From NCBI GenBank assembly GCA_023974075.1, contig CM043798.1, positions 5,465,397-5,529,396 on the forward strand: a stretch of 64,000 nt of DNA, given 5' to 3'. The position numbers were made by a program, and so were the translations under genes. Origin of the DNA: Chaenocephalus aceratus (taxonomy: Eukaryota; Chordata; Actinopteri; Perciformes; Channichthyidae). Of this stretch, positions 42,666 to 53,764 are shown piece by piece. Each line of letters starts with the position of its first letter. The first letter of the stretch is position 1. The notes beneath the pieces were generated by a model. That model saw only the letters and a program-made list of their open reading frames with translations, ran no database searches and had not been told where the DNA came from.

Positions 42666-43427
42666 AAATCATTTATTGTTGCTGTGGTACCCAAGCTTTT
42701 GGGACCCGTAACACATTTTTTTGTGCAGCTGAGTATCAAGAACTGCTTCAAATAGTGATAGGATTAATTGTAGCGCTCCACCTGTATACATGTATGTTTG
42801 TATGTTAATTTGAGTAAAGTTCCATTGTGATTGACATAATTGTTGTTTTCTATGGTTGCCAATTGACCCACAGTCAATGGTTCATGAACAGTTCATGAAC
42901 AGTTCATAGCCAGCCATTGAATTATATTCAGTGACTGGGTATGAACTGTTCATGAATGGTTCATGAAGTGTTATGAACAGTCTGATATGTTCATGAACAA
43001 TTCTTGATATGTTCTTGGTTGAAAACTGAATATCCCTACACACTCACTGAAAACTCCATTTCATGAATTGTTCATGACCTGCTTAAACCATATTCCATGA
43101 ATTGTTCATGAACCATTCCAGCACAGGAGTTTCATGAGTAGTTCATGAACTGCCCTAGTGCCATTTAATGTTCATGTCACTTTCATGAACAGTTCATCAA
43201 CTTTGTTATGAGCTGTTTATGAGCTGTTCATGAATATGGTTCACTGATATTCCATGAACTTTTCATGACAAGTTCATGAACAGTTCACTATCATCTCACT
43301 GGGGCGATGAAGAGGAGTAAGTAAATAAAGAGGCCGGCGCTCCAGGGTCTGGTTCTGCTGTGCGTTTTTGTGATGTAACGGTAAAACATTTCAGAATTCC
43401 TCCACGGGATGCCATTGTACATCACTC

Positions 43428-43564
43428 AACCCGCGAAATACACACACTCAGTACATAGCTAGACCCGCAAATTTGCGGGCCAGGAATTCGCGGGCACAGC
43501 CAGCTGGGCGGCTGGCTGATAGCTAGCGGCACAGCTGTAGCTACATGTGTGTATTTCGCGGGTT
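43428..43564. repeat. Foldback with perfect 19-bp arms
   Basis: AACCCGCGAAATACACACA (43428-43446) and its exact reverse complement (43546-43564) flank about 99 bp that contain a nested palindrome CCCGCAAATTTGCGGG. It lies within the right part of the 39788 hAT element. Confidence 0.85.
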
Positions 43565-43587
43565 TCTAAATGTTTTGTGCGTGTGTG

Positions 43588-43640
43588 TTTATATATATAT
43601 ATATATATATATATAATAATATTATAATAATATTTGTATA
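43588..43640. repeat. (TA)n microsatellite
   Basis: About 12 TA dinucleotides followed by AATAATATT-type sequence. Confidence 0.85.
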
Positions 43641-43840
43641 TATACAAGGAGGTTTGTCTGTGTACTACACAAAACGTGCAGTCGTTTTCATTTTCATCGC
43701 CGTTTGTAGTAGAGTTAGCAGGGTATTTTTATTTTAACTCGTCCCAAATTCGTCCCAAAATTATTTTTTATCCTCCCCGACACTATTTTTTTCGGCCCCG
43801 GGACGACGAGACGTCCTTAAGCTCGAGCCCTGCCTGAGAC

Positions 43841-45472
43841 ACAGTGTTGTGAAAAAAAAAAAAGACCCGCCGAGGGGGTCTTTGGGGCTTAACAGGAGAC
43901 CACCTACACGTTCATTGAGGAATACGTACAACTGTGGATTATAGGTGTTTATTATTACCAAGCATCCACCTTGTTGAAAAAGCATCTCTGAATGAGCCAC
44001 TTAACCATGGCTGATGTGTAGCTGTGTGTAGATGTGTACCATTGACCTCTATTCAACACAGTAGAATCGTCCTACAGGAAGAAACTCAAGTATTCTGTCG
44101 TACAGGAGGAAACATATTGCGTGCCACTTTTCAAATGATGGCTTGGCACTTGCCCTTGTGTATATGTTCATCTGCATTGCATTACTGGCAATTCAACTGC
44201 AGCTCACTTCCTGTGCACTCTTCATAACACTATAAGTGATGCATCCATCTAAAGATATATCTAAAGTGAATGACATCTTAAGAAATTGTCAATATAATGG
44301 TTGTTGATGGCTTCTCACAAAGAAAAAAGGTTGATCTTAAAAAAATAAAGAAATGTATTGACAGCTGACTCTAGCTGACCTCCTCTCAGTCATCAGAGGG
44401 GCAACTGCTTTGTTTCTTTATGCAGGAGGACTGAATCACCCACGTCATTCTGCTGTCAAAATTCAACCTCCACTCCCTTTTCCTTTGCGAAAACTTAACC
44501 AGACATTTCGCCGCAGAGCGTCTCAATGTTTGAACGCGCTTTCTGTTCCCTGTCAGTCATCAGTCTGCCATTGCACCGTCCCATGACACATCCAGTGACA
44601 AAAATAGAGGTGACCACCTTGTCAGATTACCATATGTGGTTTCTTCAAAGGGATTGAACACACAAGGCTACTGCATGAGTTTGAGCTTATTTGATGTGAG
44701 TTGTGTTGGACAATCCAGGTCTGAGATGACACCTCTAGCTGCTTTCCAGACAGATTTGATTATCTTCAGCTCCGTGTTCCACCTGGTGACACCTGCAGGT
44801 TTCTGTTTCAGCCTTTATCTACATCTCGTATTGATTTATAACAGACTGTCAAAAACATGGACTCTTTTCATGGATGAAAGTCAGTCATATCATCGCTGAA
44901 ATCAGTGGTTTTAAGACCACATGCCTCAATGCTCATTGTCTCTCTATCCTGTTGAGAAACGGAAATATCAGAGGACAATGACGTTTCGCTTTGCTGCGAT
45001 GAATACTGCTTTACAGGGTTCAAAACCCTGTAAAGCAGTATTCATCCACTCTATTCACTACATGGACACAAAAAGCATCAGCTATTTCTAAATTGTAAAT
45101 ACAAGAAAGATTGAACTTTATCTTACATTTGGGATGTTTTACCTTTCTAGATATATTGCATTTATGCTGATATACAGCAGGAAAGGAACTGATCTTCGAA
45201 GTTTTATTTTGGAAAATGCAAACACTTTGACCCACTATACACATAACTTCCGAGGAGATATTAGAGACAGATATCTGAAAACTTGCTCGAGCTTTGCTGC
45301 AAATACTGCTGCTTTACAAGGTCTCTTTAAGCGTTTTACTAATCATAACAGAGCCAGTCAACTAACCAATGTGGTTTCAGACAGAGGGTGAAAAGAGGTA
45401 GAGGCACAGGCAGTGTGAGACAAATAAAGAGCTTTTTGAACATTAAAGCATGTCAACATGTCACAGTAGATA
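43841..45472. other. Intron between two hAT elements, no gene
   Basis: Mixed-composition intron. Apart from the perfect palindrome at 44998-45046 I see no exon, RNA gene or transposon end. Confidence 0.5.
44998..45046. repeat. Perfect inverted repeat, 23-bp arms, 3-base loop
   Basis: GATGAATACTGCTTTACAGG-GTT, loop CAA, then AACCCTGTAAAGCAGTATTC-ATC. All 23 pairs match, so it could form a stable hairpin in RNA or extrude as a cruciform in DNA. There is no larger symmetric structure around it. Confidence 0.9.
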
Positions 45473-45480
45473 CACTAAAC

Positions 45481-46681
45481 CAGGGGTCGGCAACAGGCGG
45501 ACCGCGGTCCGGATCCGGACCCAGACACCGACCTATACGGACCCGGACCTATAATCAATACATTAATAGGGGATTTCAATTTGAACGGGGCGATTCTATT
45601 TTAACCGCCGCCGACAGGGGGCGAAAGAGAGGAGTGAGCGATACAGGGAGAGAAACACAGAAGAAGAGACGAGAGCGCGGCAGAGAGAAGCGGAGAGGAA
45701 AGTGAGTGAAGAGAATAATTAGCGATACAGGGAGAGAAGCGGAGAGGAGAGTGAACAGGCGAGTTAGCGACAGACAGGGAGAGACACATAATTACACATG
45801 GCGCTCTCCAAGAAGAGGAACGAGGACAGTGAGAACAGAGCTTTTCACCCTGAGTGGACTCGTTCATGTTCCTCCTGCCACTGGGAGCACAGAGACCGTG
45901 TGTCTCATTTGTTCAGAGACCGTGGCGCTCATTAAAAGATGACAACACGTTTGTGTTTGACCAAACATTCCCTCTCAAGTCAGAACTGAGGTCACAACAA
46001 ATAAATATGGTTCCAAGGCAGGCTAACCGAGGCTAACCAATGAGCACCTGCATGTGTGCATGAGAATGGCCCTGACACCATTTCAGCCCAGATCTAAACT
46101 CCTGGCAGGACAAGCTCCAGCTCAATTCTTGCACTGAATTTAAACAAAGTGAGTGAGGGGCTGCAATATAAGAGGGAAAGAAAGAGAAACTTTGAAACTG
46201 TTAAATTGTTATGATGTAAAGACTGATATGTTCTATAATCGTCTGAAACTGTTAAGTCATGATGTGAAACGGTTAACAAAGAAAAAGGGAAACTCAAGCT
46301 GCTGCTACACTTTATTTTATTTATCTAAAATTAAGCACTTTTAAGATGCACACATTTTCAAAAGCTATTTTATTTATTTTCTCTATTTTATTTGTAAATG
46401 CAGCCCGAGAGGAACATTACACATATCCACAGTATTTACTGTATATCTGTATAGTTCAATGTTAATTGACAAAATATATATAAATATTGTTGTTTATGAA
46501 TTGTACTTTATTTATTTGGTAGTCAGTTGTTGATTACATGGAGACGTTGATAAAGCTACAGGCTACTTCAATATATATCACACTAATTCATAAAGCAAGT
46601 TAGACATTTTGAAGCTCTGAACCTTTGCATGGGGAGATTTTCTCTAACTGAACTTCGTTGAATTTGAGTTGAATACCCCTG
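45481..46681 (+). mobile_element. hAT (Charlie-like) element, 1201 bp, with perfect target duplication
   Basis: The left end CAGGGGTCGGCAAC and right end GAATTTGAGTTGAATACCCCTG (given as GAATTTGAGT + TGAATACCCCTG) are typical hAT-Charlie ends. Both flanks are CACTAAAC (45473-45480 and 46682-46689), an exact 8-bp duplication. A purine-rich 5' region (45600-45790) precedes a broken transposase start. The element is internally deleted. Confidence 0.9.
45798..46036 (+). pseudogene. hAT transposase N-terminal fragment
   Basis: An ATG at 45798 starts MALSKKRNEDSENRAFHPEW. The reading then moves through two other frames (FMFLLPLGAQ; ETVCLICSETVALIK; FDQTFPLKSELRSQQI), so there are at least two frameshifts within 200 bp. 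VCLICSE is the first half of a BED-like zinc finger found at the start of Charlie-type transposases, also seen in vertebrate GTF2IRD2. The catalytic region and the His ligands are missing. Confidence 0.8.
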
Positions 46682-46689
46682 CACTAAAC

Positions 46690-49079
46690 ACTAACATGAA
46701 CATGAGCATAATATTTCCTGTTTAACAAAAATCTTTGATTTCAGGCAGGAACACTTCAACCAGGTGATACATTATTAATATGAATTTTGAATCAAAGAGG
46801 GCCTTCAGTAGAGCCTTGGGGGACCCCAGTACAATTTGTTAATTTCTCTACAGATGTTCATATTGCATGATTATCATCTATTCTACTTAATTTGTACTGT
46901 CATTAAAATTAGACGAGGGAACAACATGATTACTTTATTAAATGTTTTAATTTATTAAACATTTAATTACTTTCTTCTATAAAGAAACAGTTTTCAGTTT
47001 CTCTTGAGTGATGCCTTCTGGGTTGAAAATAAATTGAGTGCTGACGATGGTGTGAATGTAGTCTCCTAAATTGGTGTGAAAACAGCGTTTGGACGTTCAG
47101 AGAAAATTGCTTAACAAACAGATATATACTGTATTTGTTTACATAAAGTAGTAGCATTCACTTTATTAAGCAAAGTTAATTATTTCTAGGTGGCTGTGGC
47201 TCATTTCGAAGTGTCTTTGGGCAAGATACTTCATACCAACTTGTTCCCAGAGGCCTGTCTGTGATAATGATGTGTCAGTAAATCGCTTTGGATAACAGCG
47301 TCAGCCAATACCATGTAATGTAATGTATATATATATTCATTAAAACCCTTTAAATAAGTGTCATGGTCTCCCTATCGAAAGGACTCTATTTAAAAAAGAA
47401 GCAGACAAAATCTGGTGATCAGATGTTTCCAAATGTGCAAGGAAAACCATATACTTAGATGAGTATTGAAACAGTACAATTCCTCTAGTATTCCTTATCG
47501 TTATAAAAGGGAAACCAGTGATACATGCTGGGGTAGTTCTGCTGTATGATATACACATATATAGCTTACAATAACTGTCTTCAGAGAGGGGAAGAATAGG
47601 CTTTAGGGGAGTGATCCGTTAGCCTGTCCCCCTCCACCCTCTAATAAATGTTATTTATATGAATGAGGAGGATGGATGACTGTCCCATTCACTTGTGATA
47701 CAACCTGAGTCTAAAACTACATTAACCTTTACAGATAAGCATCCATCTAAATTCTAAATGGTGGTCAAATACCTTCTTGTGATGATTTATTTCTGACTGA
47801 TGTTGGTTTCATCTCCATAACAATGTGGAAATAACATCAACATTTACATTTTAAATTGCCTTATGCTTTCCTTTTTAACAATTCCGAGCTAATAATGTAA
47901 GCATGGAAAATGGGTCACATTAATCTAATATCTTTGGTAGTTTATGTGGGAAATTAATGTTTGAGTGTATCTTAATGCTGTGTCAGTGGGTTAATGCTCT
48001 CTGACACACCTAACTGGCTGCATTACTGGATATGTGTTATTCTACAAATGTGTTTAACAAACTATACTATTTAAAATGTTTTGTCACTTTAGTTCAATTA
48101 TTACAAAGAAAATGTTATTTTTTCTTCAAGCACTACTTGGTGTCCATTGGACCAGAGGGTGAACCAGGATTAACCATAGAGTCTATGAGGTCCACCAATC
48201 AGAGGGCCAGAAAATCAAAAAGGTGTCAGTTAAAATGACATGTAATGTCATTTCTAAATTGTTATTACAAGCAGTAACATTTAAACCTAAATCTGTAATT
48301 TTCTCACTTTCTATGTTGTGCAGATTTCAGCTGGATACCAGGGCTTTTTACACATTTCCACACACAGATTCATGATCTTTTGTGTGGAAAAAGCGGACCA
48401 TCTGACCCGCTCACACAAACACCTCCCAGGAGACTTCAGTGCCAAAACATTCAAACAGGTTTGTGTCCATAGGCAGGCAGTGATTTTGTGCCGTTGCGCT
48501 CACATCAAACGGATGACAGGCCGAGCTTAACCAGCCCAACTGAGGCTCTCATTAGACTCCGCTAAAAACGACAAATGAAAAAACAAGACATGACAACTCT
48601 GCTTCGAAAAAAATCCCTCTCCAACATATGCAGCAGAAGCAGTTGGCAGTACTCCCATAGGAGCAGGAGCCACTTGATTTGCAAGCGACATCACATTTCC
48701 TCTCTTCTTCCGCTCTGTACTCTCCTTTCTCTCTCCCTCCCTTTAGTATTCAATTCATCTGCCTCTCCCTCTTTGCTCGCCATCCTTTGCATTCGTCTTC
48801 TGTTTCACTTTCTCTTCCTCCATCCATCACTTAATTTCTCCTCCCTTCCTTTGCAATGTTTTGAAAAACAACAGGCAATAATGAGTCTGCCAGACAGCCA
48901 GGGGTGTCGACGTCTGTGTGGGCTTGTTCAGATAGATTGTCACCCCCATGGTCGTGCCCCCCCCCCCCCCTCCTCCTGTCCTTTATCTATCTCTCTGTGG
49001 ACACGGTGCTGCTCTTGAGTCGCTGTTGTACTTTCATCCAACTCCCACGAGTCTGGGCAAACAAATATGCTTGGAGCAA
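46690..49079. other. Intron, no gene; SINE/LINE tail and pyrimidine-rich tract
   Basis: At 47195-47330 GGTGGCTGTGGCTC, CGAAGTGTCTTTGGGCAAGA and CGCTTTGGATAACAGCGTCA followed by ATGTAATGTAATG look like a deleted SINE/L2-type tail. At 48680-48850 there is a strongly CT-rich tract, and at 48957-48971 a run of C. No exon is recognisable. Confidence 0.45.
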
Positions 49080-49480
49080 TAATAGAGTGGTACAGTGATG
49101 ACGTATTTTTGTTGTTAGCCTCGCAAGTGCTCCGTTCATTGAGTTTGTTATATTGCATAAAATAAGCTATATGTTGAGCACACATTTATGATTTATGATT
49201 GTACTTTTTTTTATATGTTTTGTCCAGAAAAAAGTAAAAGGCGAACAATCGGCTATGAACAAACTACTTGACTGTTGCATGACTTCATGTAAATACTGCT
49301 TAGCTAAAAGTGGCTAATGCTCGGCATGATGATGTTTAGCAGTCTCATTAGCCACTTGTTAGCAACATCTGTTTACAGACACAGAGAAGCTTCAGACATT
49401 CACTAGTAGGAGGTTTTTTTAAATATTATATTTTGTGGAACAAAAGTGAAAATGCTGTTAGCTTGTGTTAACAGAAATGG
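49080..49480 (+). repeat. Dispersed repeat family R2, copy 1
   Basis: Starts ATAGAGTGGTACAGTGATGACG and continues to AGAAGCTTCAGACATTCAC (first motif shown as ATAGAGTGGTACAGTGATG). The same ordered blocks (TTATGAT, GCTAATG, GATGATGTTT, AGCTTCAGA.ATTCAC) occur at 52340-52680 and 60840-61260. Confidence 0.7.
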
Positions 49481-52194
49481 GAACAGGAAGTGCTCCTCTC
49501 CTGGTTGAGGAATCCTTCTACACTACGCACACACACCACAGATTGAAGTTAACAAGCACATTTTCTATTTTCAAATCGTGTACACATCCCATGGACAACA
49601 ATTGACTGTCTGATGATTCACATTATGGTCTCAAACTAAGTATTTATCTCCCTCTGAGTTAAGCTCTTTCAGCCAATCTAGAACAAGAGACCGAGGAAGA
49701 AGAGCGGAGACAGAAAAGAAAGATGGAGAGCATCTGGAGCGATTGCGATAAGGAGGAGGAACTAACTTCACTCGTCTCCTACCACCATCCCATCCACCCT
49801 CAGCAAGTCTGACTGTCCCCATTTCAGAGACACAATAATACACCTACGGTGATCAATGCAACACTCAATGGAGAGGGCAGCAACGGGTCGAATGGTTGCC
49901 ATGGAAGTCACCCACAATGAGACGCTGACATATAGACTCCATACTATGCAGTAATGTTGTGCACCTCAGACTCCAATCCAGTGGGAGCAGAGCGTTGGTC
50001 CTGCTGTCTGGATGCTGTACTGAACAGGGACGACTCTGCTTGTCGTTGGGACTCATTGAGCTCTGTTTTCCAGTCCGTGCAGAAGTGCATCAGTAATGCC
50101 GCTGAGATGCTTACATCAGGTCGTGTGTTCTGCGCCTGCCTCGCTGAAACAGTGTGTCTCTCTCCGGTCATGTCTCACACAACAAACCATTTAACCAATA
50201 CATAATCCCTGAGTTATGGTATATAGTACCTATTATTGTATTTGTATTTATTAGTATTAACAATATTATTACAATTATTATTAATATTATTTATCTATTT
50301 TCAGCAATTTAGTTATTTCAAATTATTACTATTTATATTAGGATTTGTATTTCTCTCTCCTTTACAAATTAAACCAATAATAAAGTCAAACTAAATTGAA
50401 ACTGGTGAAAATTGAACAGAAATGATAAAACATGATGCCACAATTCAACTTGTTTTCCATATTATGTCTATGGATGATTCCTATGTTATATTTCAAAATA
50501 AAGAATGGAAAAGTAAGTCTGTGGCACAAACACAACATTCCCTTGTTGCCATGTTAAGTTGCTTTAATAGAGTACCATGACGTCGACCCATCCAAGTCCA
50601 ACCCCATGCTGTATGACTCTTGACCCCATTGGTATTGTGTGACTCGTCTTACTCTTGTATCCATATGTGACCCCGCACTTCTTTTCAACTGTCCTGTAAT
50701 CAATTAATTAATCAATACAAAAAAAAGTTAAATACTTGTGGTGATCTAATGTTGGTCTGAACTGTGTCTTACTAACTCTTATAACCACGTAAAGTGTATT
50801 TAAAGTGTATAAAGTGGATGTGATGCTGTCCATGACTTGAATGCAAGGACTCACTGGTGACTGCAGGGGAACTTCAATTGATTTCTACTTTTCAAACTAT
50901 TAACACAACCTTGTGCAAAGCTTTTAAACATTTGCTTTAGTCAAGTAGTTCACTGTGGTTTGCTCCGCATCAATATCAACAAATCACTAGCACTCAAGCC
51001 TGCTCAGTGTAACCTTGCTCTGATGAAGCTACAAAAGAGTCTCGATTCACAAATTCATTTCTAAATGAAAGTAAAAGCTGAATTTGAAGGATACAATCTG
51101 TTGTAGCATCTATTCCTTTCTTCCTAACCTGGCTAGAAGAGCAGAGAGTCAGGAGAGGACCTTGCAGGACACAAGAAGGGGAATACTAAAATAATGAGGG
51201 ACAAAAGGCCTCTTTATGAAATGATGGGCCTTGCAATAACCTAATAACCGATACTCCCACCTTCCAAGATAACGCCTGCAGAGTCACGGCATTGTAAACT
51301 GTGGACAAATAAAAAACACTGACTTTCCAATGTAAAATAGGATCATCTAATCAGCCAATGTATAACAACTGGTAATATCACAACAGCCTGCACCACTGAA
51401 ACAGAAGCATCCAAACAAGCTATTAAAGAAGCTTTGTAAATAAACATCTGTTCAATACTCCAGGCACAGGTTGTTTTTGTCTCTTGTGCATTTTAGCCTG
51501 TGCTTCAGAATGCTTCAGAGCCCTGGTGGCAGGACTGCATCTCAGTGTGCATGTCTTGTAGCTGACCCCTCCTCTCAGAGTGCATGCAGTGATGGAGAGA
51601 TGGCCGGCCCAGCCCTGACACACTGACAGTTGTCAGAGATGTGGCAGCTTCTCAGGGCTGCCTGCACTTATATAATCACAAAGGTGCCTTCTGCTGGGGG
51701 GGGGGGTTATGAGTGCAGATGAGCCAGTGGTACGGTAAGGTACATTATTTTAGACAGCTTTCAGTCAGTGACTGCCCAGCGTGACACAGACATTTTGGTA
51801 TTTCTACATGGTGAACGATCCAAAAAAATGATATGAGAATGATATCCAAATATAAAACTAGATGGATGCCGATGTTATCAGACATATGTTCTAAAACAAG
51901 AGGATCAGATGCTGTGTTTTTACCACAGATACTTTGTGCACAGCATTTTAGTTCAATTTCCTCTTAAAATATAACATAAGAAGATGTTACACATCAAGTA
52001 TTCATTTTAATTGAGACTATATACAGTAATTGGTTCAATTTGTAGCATTGTATGTTATGCAACATTTTAAATCCCCTATATGGGTCAGTGTTGACTTGAA
52101 TTACACTGTGATTTCCTGCGTACGAAGGCACGCAGCAGGCAGATGTAAAACAGTGCACGGAAGAAGTCACAGTGTTAGTTATGCTGGAGCTCAC
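49481..52194. other. Intron, no gene
   Basis: The part of the 24-kb intron adjoining the Ig3 exon. Homopolymer G near 51700 and AT-rich tracts (50220-50340) are the only low-complexity signals. I find no transposon ends and no open frame with a recognisable domain. Confidence 0.5.
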
Positions 52195-52300
52195 CTGTAG
52201 TAGAGGACAGGTGGGTTGGCTTTGGCGGCACAGTGGAATTTGATCAGATTTCCCTCCAAAACAGGCTGTGGATCCACGGTGAGGTTTACGATCGGAAGGT
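52195..52300 (-). CDS. kirrel3: kirrel3-like exon encoding the first half of Ig domain 3
   Basis: This 106-bp exon encodes [18 protein letters not shown] followed by [27 protein letters not shown] matches the KIRREL Ig3 start, and FHCAAKANP holds the first cysteine. It begins with two bases of a split codon and ends with AG of an Arg codon completed at 27844. The acceptor is CCTCTCTCTCAG and the donor is GTGAGC. It is the most 5' exon I can support in the window. The R2 repeat copy begins about 40 bp upstream of its acceptor. Confidence 0.93.
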
Positions 52301-52339
52301 CTGAGAGAGAGGAGAGATTATGAGTGGATGAAGAACAAA

Positions 52340-52680
52340 GAATTATAGAATGGTGCAGTAATGACATATTTTGAAGGCAGGCGCAGCAGTTAGCATCGCA
52401 CAGGCTCCCTCTACTAAAAGCAATGGATTCTTCCAATGACATGTGGCAAACACACATTTATGATACTTACAGGTTCAGGAAAATCATTTCCACATATCAA
52501 TGCCAGGAGTAAAAAGGTAACGTTTGGCTTTATAGGAATTCCATCACATGGCTGTGCATAACCACCGCTAAGCTAAGCTAAAGGCTAATGTTCAGTGTGA
52601 TGATGTTTTGTAATCTCATTTAGCTGCTATTTTTTTTAAATCACAAAGAAGCTTCAGATATTCACCAGTGACGTATTTAC
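52340..52680 (+). repeat. Dispersed repeat family R2, copy 2
   Basis: TATAGAATGGTGCAGTAATG, TTAGCATCGCA, GGCAAACACACATTTATGAT, CCACATATCAATG and AGAAGCTTCAGATATTCACC follow the same order as in the other two copies. It adjoins the Ig3 exon. Confidence 0.75.
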
Positions 52681-52682
52681 CA

Positions 52683-52979
52683 AGTGGCAAACTCTGAGGA
52701 AGAGCCGGGAGGCCAATAAGGAAGTGCCTCAAACTGCAGTTCATCTAGTGGCCAGCAGTCTGCAGAAGGGAGCAATTTCCATCTGGAACTTCCCGCTCGG
52801 AGGCAGCAGGTCCCGCCTCCGCCTCTTTGCCCTTATTTGGAGCAGGCGGGAGTTGAACTCTGACGTCACTATCGAGCCGTTAGTGGACGACTCCGCCTAC
52901 TAAGGGCTTCTCTGCAACTCTGCAGAATCCTATGGGTGACGTCACGGACACTACGTCCATTTATATATACAGTCTATGG
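52683..52979 (-). repeat. Repeat family R3, short (internally deleted) copy
   Basis: Read on the minus strand it begins CCATAGACTGTATATATAAA (52979), continues through GTGACGTCACCCATAGGATT and TCCAAATAAGGGCAAAGAGG, jumps to ATGGAAATTGCTCCCTTCTG and ends near CCCGGCTCTTCC. The corresponding segments in 62568-63930 are over 1 kb apart, so this copy lacks the middle. Confidence 0.75.
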
Positions 52980-53054
52980 TATGTACTGACATATTTCATT
53001 TATTTTAGGAACAAAACGTAATGTCTTATCTCTGTGACCTTATAGGCAACTTAA

Positions 53055-53760
53055 AGGTCACCTATCATGCTATTTTTAGGCAATAGCATAGGTCTCAGAT
53101 ATATATAAACGTATAAAAAACATGTCAATGAAGTGTTTTGCTCAAAATACCAAACAGATCACCCATTCTAGCCATGCCTCATATCCCTCCGTTTCAGCCC
53201 TGTTACTAAAGTGCTGATTCGGGGTATAAAGCTTTAAACAAAAAAAAGAGAGAGGGGGCGGAGCCTATGCCTGCTCATGCGGACCCAGCAGATACTGTCT
53301 AAATGCTGCGGTGATGAAACGCCATATCATGTTCAAAACCACATCAAGGATTATATTCAACAGTATGGAGCTCAAATGCTTTTTCTCTTGCGGGTTTACC
53401 ACAAGGTGAGTTCCTTTTTACATCCGGCTTCTTTACACATACTCTCTCCAGTACAGGTTAGCTCTGAATGTTAGCGATGCTTGCTAATGTAAATAAAGGC
53501 CATATTACTTCCGAAACACGTCGCGCATTGATTCTGATAGCAGCGTTTCTGATAGGGCCGTGTCATCCGATATGACAATTACGCCATATTGGATGGCAAA
53601 TCTGGATCAGCTTGTTGTAGCCCCGTTTTTAGAGATTTGCGCACGGAGGAAAAGAGAGAGGGTTTTATTTTCTGACACTTTGTGAGTTCCCTGACACACC
53701 GGGGACACATATTTATATATAAAAGACATCAACATGTGCATTTTGCATGGGAGGTCCCCT
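53055..53760. mobile_element. TTAA-flanked MITE, 706 bp
   Basis: Flanking TTAA at 53051-53054 and 53761-53764. Ends AGGTCACCTATCATGC and (reverse complement) AGGGGACCTCCCATGC are inverted with few mismatches. TTAA targets are used by piggyBac and Kolobok transposons, and I cannot decide between them. No transposase. An inner plus-strand frame (53277-53474) is not conserved with any domain I know. Confidence 0.8.
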
Positions 53761-53764
53761 TTAA

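Larger units (their letters stand above)
40541..43304. mobile_element. Unclassified element with TTCATGAAC-rich inverted ends
   Basis: Ends CCCCTGCGAGATGG and (reverse complement of right end) CCCCAGTGAGATGA are inverted with mismatches. The outer 400 bp on each side consist of dozens of short variants of TTCATGAAC, TTCATGAGC and TTATGAAC. Because the motif is itself palindromic, the two ends can pair with each other and with themselves. No target duplication is clear. The interior holds an L2 fragment flanked by a 60-bp direct repeat. I cannot match it to a known superfamily. Confidence 0.65.
39788..43832. mobile_element. hAT-like element, 4.0 kb, with perfect 8-bp target duplication
   Basis: The left end TAGGGCTCTCGACTAAC and right end (reverse complement CAGGGCTCGAGCTTAAG) form short imperfect inverted repeats. 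The flanks are CCTGAGAC at 39780-39787 and CCTGAGAC at 43833-43840, an exact 8-bp duplication as made by hAT transposases. Subterminal motifs CCCGAAAT (left) and CGTCCCAAAAT (right) are repeated. No transposase is recognisable; most of the interior is the TTCATGAAC element at 40541-43304. Confidence 0.85.

Noticed and set aside
40000..43300. CRISPR-like array in the TTCATGAAC region
   Set aside because: The motif copies are degenerate, unevenly spaced and palindromic, without constant repeats and unique spacers; the genome is eukaryotic.
44998..45046. microRNA precursor
   Set aside because: The perfect duplex with a 3-base loop is unlike natural precursors, which have larger loops and mismatches.
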